From Oribacterium sp. UBA5894 (GTDB taxonomy: Bacteria; Bacillota; Clostridia; Lachnospirales; Lachnospiraceae), in contig DJEQ01000024.1 of the NCBI GenBank assembly GCA_002431355.1, positions 1 to 18,194 on the forward strand: a DNA stretch of 18,194 bases. Direction: 5' to 3'. This document shows positions 15,593 to 18,194 of the stretch, piece after piece (position 1 is the first letter of the stretch; every line of letters begins with the position of its first letter). Position numbers and translations under genes: made by a program. The notes beneath the pieces were generated by a model that searched no databases, had not been told where the DNA came from, and was given only the letters and a program-made list of their open reading frames with translations.

Positions 15593-16294
15593 TTACTTTT
15601 CGATCTTATAGCCGACGCCCCATACCGTCGTAATGATCTTATTCTCACGGGTATCCTCCCGCATCTTTCCACGAAGCCGACGGATATGCACCATGACGGT
15701 ATTATTTGCCTCGTAGACCTTTTCGTTCCATACCTTTTCGAAGATCTCATCCGTCGAGAACACCTTCCCCGGGTGGGACGCAAGAAGGAAAAGAATTTCG
15801 AACTCAATCGGGGTCAGCTTGATGTCCTCGCCGTCAATCGTCACACGGTGATTGTCCTTGTTGATGGTGAGGTTTCGAATCGTGATTTCATTGCTGACAG
15901 GCGCACTGCTTGCATTCGGATTCAGCTGCGTGTAGCGACGAAGCTGGGACTTGACACGTGCGGTGAGCTCCAGCGGGTTAAACGGCTTCGTGACATAGTC
16001 ATCGGCGCCGCCTGTAAGGCCCACGATCTTATCGAGGTCCGTGGACTTCGCGGAAAGCATGATGATGGGAATATTGGACTTCGTCCGGATCTTCCGGCAC
16101 ATCTCGAGGCCGTTCATCCCCGGCATCATGATGTCGAGAAGCACAAGGTGAATCTCCTGCTCTTCGAGGATCTTAAAGCCCTCCTCCGCATTGTACGCCT
16201 TAAATACCTTATAGCCATCGCTCACCAGATAGATTTCCACCAGCTCTGCGATTTCCTTTTCGTCGTCCACGACGAGAATATTTGTCTGTGGCAT
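15593..16294 (-). CDS. VanR/OmpR-family response regulator
   Basis: A 233-residue two-domain regulator. The receiver (1-120) has the acidic pair Asp10/Asp11, phospho-acceptor Asp54 in LLDIMMPGMNG, Ser81 and Lys103 (VTKPFNPLEL). The OmpR-type winged helix spans 135-233, with LTPIEFEILFLLASHPGKVFS and the recognition region TVMVHIRRLRGKM. It is partner of the downstream kinase. GGAG 5 nt before the ATG lies inside the last codons of pheA, whose TAA is only 2 nt away, so translation is coupled to pheA. Targets probably include its own operon, but no direct-repeat operator was identified. Confidence 0.95.
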   Translation of the reverse strand: MPQTNILVVDDEKEIAELVEIYLVSDGYKVFKAYNAEEGFKILEEQEIHLVLLDIMMPGMNGLEMCRKIRTKSNIPIIMLSAKSTDLDKIVGLTGGADDYVTKPFNPLELTARVKSQLRRYTQLNPNASSAPVSNEITIRNLTINKDNHRVTIDGEDIKLTPIEFEILFLLASHPGKVFSTDEIFEKVWNEKVYEANNTVMVHIRRLRGKMREDTRENKIITTVWGVGYKIEK

Positions 16295-16296
16295 AA

Positions 16297-17448
16297 TTAC
16301 TCCTTTCCGTAGTTTCCCAGAATACGAAGGGATGTGATCTGATCCTCGAGTCCAGCGAGCGCATTGATCATGTTCGGCATGGACAGGTTGCCCTCCAGAT
16401 CGATGAAGAAGCGATACTCGAACGGCTTCTCCGGAATCGGTCTGGATTCAATCATCATCATGTTGACATCGTTAAAAATAAAATTCCCGAGCGCATTATA
16501 GAGCGCGCCTGGCTTATGTGCCGTTTCAAAGCAGATGCTGATCTTCCCGGCGTCCTCGGTATAAATCTTCTCCCGACCGACGACGATGAAGCGGGTCGTA
16601 TTGCTTTTTTCCTGATTCACATTCCGCTTTAGAATCTGCAGGCCATACAGCTCTGCAGACAGCTCCGAGGCCAGTGCCGCGATGGTCGGATCCTTCTGAT
16701 CCCGCACATAGGTCGCCGCAACGGCCGTATTCAGTACCGGTACCGCGGTGATGTTCGGATGCGCCTCCAGGAAAGCGGAGCACTGTCCGAGGGCCTGCGG
16801 GTGGGAGTAGATGCGCTGCAGCTTCTCCATGCTGGCGCCCGCCACACTCATGAGCGCATGCGCCACATGAAGATCGACCTCCTCCACGATGCAGAGGGAC
16901 GGGTAGCGTACCAGAAGATCAAAGATATCCGAGACCGCACCATGGCTTGAATTCTCGATGGGCAGCACGGCATAATCCGCCTCGCCCTCGACCACTGCAT
17001 CCATGGCATCCTTCCAGGTCTTTACATGGGTGAAGGCATGCTCTGTACCGAAGCACTGGCGTGCCGCGAGATGTGCATAGGCACCCTCTACGCCCTGGTA
17101 TACCACCCGCTTTCCTTCCTTCGGCAGCGCTTCCAGCTTCTGAAAATCCGCATGGAAGGCTTTTCCGTGTGCAGACAGAATGCCGAACTGACGGCGGCGG
17201 GATATGGTCATCATCTGCTGGTACAGCTCACGAATGGCCTTCCGATCGAAGTCCGTATGGAGGTAGGACTGTACCGTTTCGATCTTCTGTGCCTCGCGCT
17301 CCGGGTCAAACACAGCCTTTCCCGTTTTAATTTTATACGCGGCAACCTCCTCACAGAGGTCCATCCGCTTTTTATACAGCTCTGTGATCTGACGATCGAT
17401 CACATCGAGCTGATCCCGAATTTCTAAAAGTGCATTCTTTTCTTCCAT
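16297..17448 (-). CDS. pheA: Bifunctional chorismate mutase / prephenate dehydratase (P-protein)
   Basis: A 383-residue enzyme converting chorismate to prephenate and then phenylpyruvate for phenylalanine synthesis. An AroQ-type chorismate mutase covers about 1-90 (LLEIRDQLDVIDRQITELYKKRMDL). Prephenate dehydratase covers about 113-295 (YQGVEGAYAHLAARQCF; LPIENSSHGAV; NTTRFIVVG). A C-terminal ACT domain follows at about 303-383, with the ESRP motif (MIESRPIPEKPFEYRFFIDL) linked to Phe feedback inhibition. All three parts are complete. AAGAAGGA sits before the ATG. No T-box or Phe-codon leader peptide is seen in the 170-bp upstream gap. Its place as first gene of a two-component/ABC/VanZ operon is unusual and functionally unexplained. 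Confidence 0.95.
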   Translation of the reverse strand: MEEKNALLEIRDQLDVIDRQITELYKKRMDLCEEVAAYKIKTGKAVFDPEREAQKIETVQSYLHTDFDRKAIRELYQQMMTISRRRQFGILSAHGKAFHADFQKLEALPKEGKRVVYQGVEGAYAHLAARQCFGTEHAFTHVKTWKDAMDAVVEGEADYAVLPIENSSHGAVSDIFDLLVRYPSLCIVEEVDLHVAHALMSVAGASMEKLQRIYSHPQALGQCSAFLEAHPNITAVPVLNTAVAATYVRDQKDPTIAALASELSAELYGLQILKRNVNQEKSNTTRFIVVGREKIYTEDAGKISICFETAHKPGALYNALGNFIFNDVNMMMIESRPIPEKPFEYRFFIDLEGNLSMPNMINALAGLEDQITSLRILGNYGKE

Positions 17449-17502
17449 GTTTTTCCTTCTTGCTTTGATCGTACGATAGAGACAGCAGCATCCTGCAGCT
17501 TC

Positions 17503-17622
17503 TTACGACCGTACCTCCGTCTGGTGCGTACCCTGTCGGTGAGGTGGACAGCTTTCCAGCTTCTGCTGGCAGCCCTTCCTGCCACAGAGGCTTGACACCC
17601 TCCTCACGATGATCACCTTCAT
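17503..17622 (-). CDS. Possible 39-residue protein coupled to plsC
   Basis: A short frame (MKVIIVRRVSSLCGRKGC...) begins at an ATG that overlaps the plsC stop as ATGA, with AGAGGA about 9 nt ahead, and ends with TAA at 17503-17505. The product would be basic, with three Cys residues and no membrane helix. The start geometry argues for translation, but the composition is unremarkable. The same bases form several hairpins, so this may instead be an RNA leader. I do not recognise a family. Confidence 0.3.
   Translation of the reverse strand: MKVIIVRRVSSLCGRKGCQQKLESCPPHRQGTHQTEVRS
17533..17583 (-). other. Cluster of hairpins in the plsC-pheA gap
   Basis: Three short stems lie close together: 17533-17537 with 17547-17551 (CTGTC/GACAG), 17556-17560 with 17565-17569 (CCAGC/GCTGG, 4-nt loop), and 17568-17572 with 17579-17583 (GGCAG/CTGCC). 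The last two share two bases and so compete. There is no T run, so this is not a terminator. No known riboswitch core was recognised. Confidence 0.35.
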
Positions 17623-18194
17623 GCGTTCTTTTCCTCTTGAAGCATCGCTTCCAGATCTGCCTTCACGGCATGCTGCACATAGCTTCCGATGTGCTTCTGC
17701 TCCTCCTCTGAGAGCTGCTTCAGCTCAATCGGTGTGCCAATGCATACCTTGATATGCTGTGGCTTGATGCTCGGGAAATGAGCTTCCAGGATCTCCCGCG
17801 TATGAATCATGGAAACAGGCACGATCTTACAGCCCGTCTTTTCGGCCACCTTGAAGGAGCCCTCCTTGAACGGCTCCATCTCGAGCTCGGAGGCCCCCTC
17901 CGAACGTGTGCCCTCCGGATAGATCCAGACAGAAATTCCCTCTCGGATTTCCTTGATGGCCGCGATGATGACCTTCAGCGACTGCTTCAGATTATTGCGA
18001 TCCATGAAGAGGCAGCCCAATGCCTCCATCCAGCGCCGAAGCGGTTTGATCTTTTCCATTTCGATTTTCGCAATGAAGCCGGTCGGACGGTCGACGAGCG
18101 TATAGCCAATGATCACATCGAAGTATGAGCGATGGTTGCCCACGAAGAGCACGCCCTCCTCCTTCGGAATGGATGTGAGGTTTTCCATGCCCTC
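17619..18194 (-). CDS. plsC: 1-acyl-sn-glycerol-3-phosphate acyltransferase, 5' end outside the window
   Basis: The open frame runs through the window edge (two codons, Glu-Gly, precede the first Met at 18188), so the N-terminus is missing. In the visible part, the acyltransferase motif HX4D is NHRSYFD and motif III is YPEGTRSEG, with basic and hydrophobic stretches between. Family members transfer an acyl chain to lysophosphatidic acid at the inner membrane to make phosphatidic acid. Full-length relatives are about 230-250 residues, so roughly 40-60 residues including a membrane helix should lie beyond 18194. The stop TGA overlaps the start of a possible small ORF. Confidence 0.9.
   Translation of the reverse strand, partial: EGMENLTSIPKEEGVLFVGNHRSYFDVIIGYTLVDRPTGFIAKIEMEKIKPLRRWMEALGCLFMDRNNLKQSLKVIIAAIKEIREGISVWIYPEGTRSEGASELEMEPFKEGSFKVAEKTGCKIVPVSMIHTREILEAHFPSIKPQHIKVCIGTPIELKQLSEEEQKHIGSYVQHAVKADLEAMLQEEKNA

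Noticed and set aside
17470..17531. Three CGTAC pentamers near pheA, and CGTACGTACG at about 8760 before thrC, as a shared operator
   Set aside because: Spacing and flanks differ between copies; short palindromes like these can occur by chance.
17449..17622. T-box or Phe attenuator for pheA
   Set aside because: No T-box core (AGGGUGGNACCGCG), no terminator T run, and no Phe codons in the only small frame.

Overview
The window is most consistent with a chromosomal segment of a Gram-positive Clostridia-type anaerobe (Bacillota), probably Lachnospiraceae-like. Every protein gene I can support is read from the minus strand. Genes carry strong AGGAGG-type ribosome binding sites and sigma-A type promoters, and the coding DNA is moderately GC-rich. 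Typical markers are a type III glutamine synthetase, a VanR/VanS-type two-component pair, choline-binding-type wall repeats and a class II aldolase. The lineage call is an inference from gene content, not from a search.

In order of transcription (high to low coordinates): a 5'-truncated plsC acyltransferase (17619-18194), then a structured 170-bp gap with a possible 39-codon ORF. Next is a tightly packed operon: the Phe-pathway bifunctional enzyme pheA (16297-17448), a VanR-like response regulator, a VanS-like histidine kinase, an 835-residue membrane-anchored protein of unknown function, an ABC ATPase, and an ABC-2 permease fused to a VanZ domain (ending at 9633). Gaps are 2-23 bp, and two of the junctions overlap. 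A clear promoter at 9519-9547 starts udk (uridine kinase), followed by thrC, then fba (aldolase, with a Rex-like operator in front) ending in a strong terminator, and glnN (GSIII), which ends at a second strong terminator.

The largest non-coding stretch (3382-4063) holds a previously unannotated-looking array. It has about five units of about 73 bp, each with two inverted TATATACGATT-like boxes 29 bp apart. Downstream of it lies a promoter for a three-domain protein with a winged helix, a LicC-like nucleotidyltransferase and a LicA-like choline kinase. Beyond that is a gene with its own promoter for a secreted protein made of about 12 choline/wall-binding repeats. The last two look like a maker and a binder of phosphocholine-decorated envelope polymers.

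The most interesting parts are the two-component/835-aa protein/ABC/VanZ module, which resembles an envelope-stress or antimicrobial-defence system with an unfamiliar extracellular component, the permease-VanZ fusion with an internal ribosome binding site, and the 73-bp box array.
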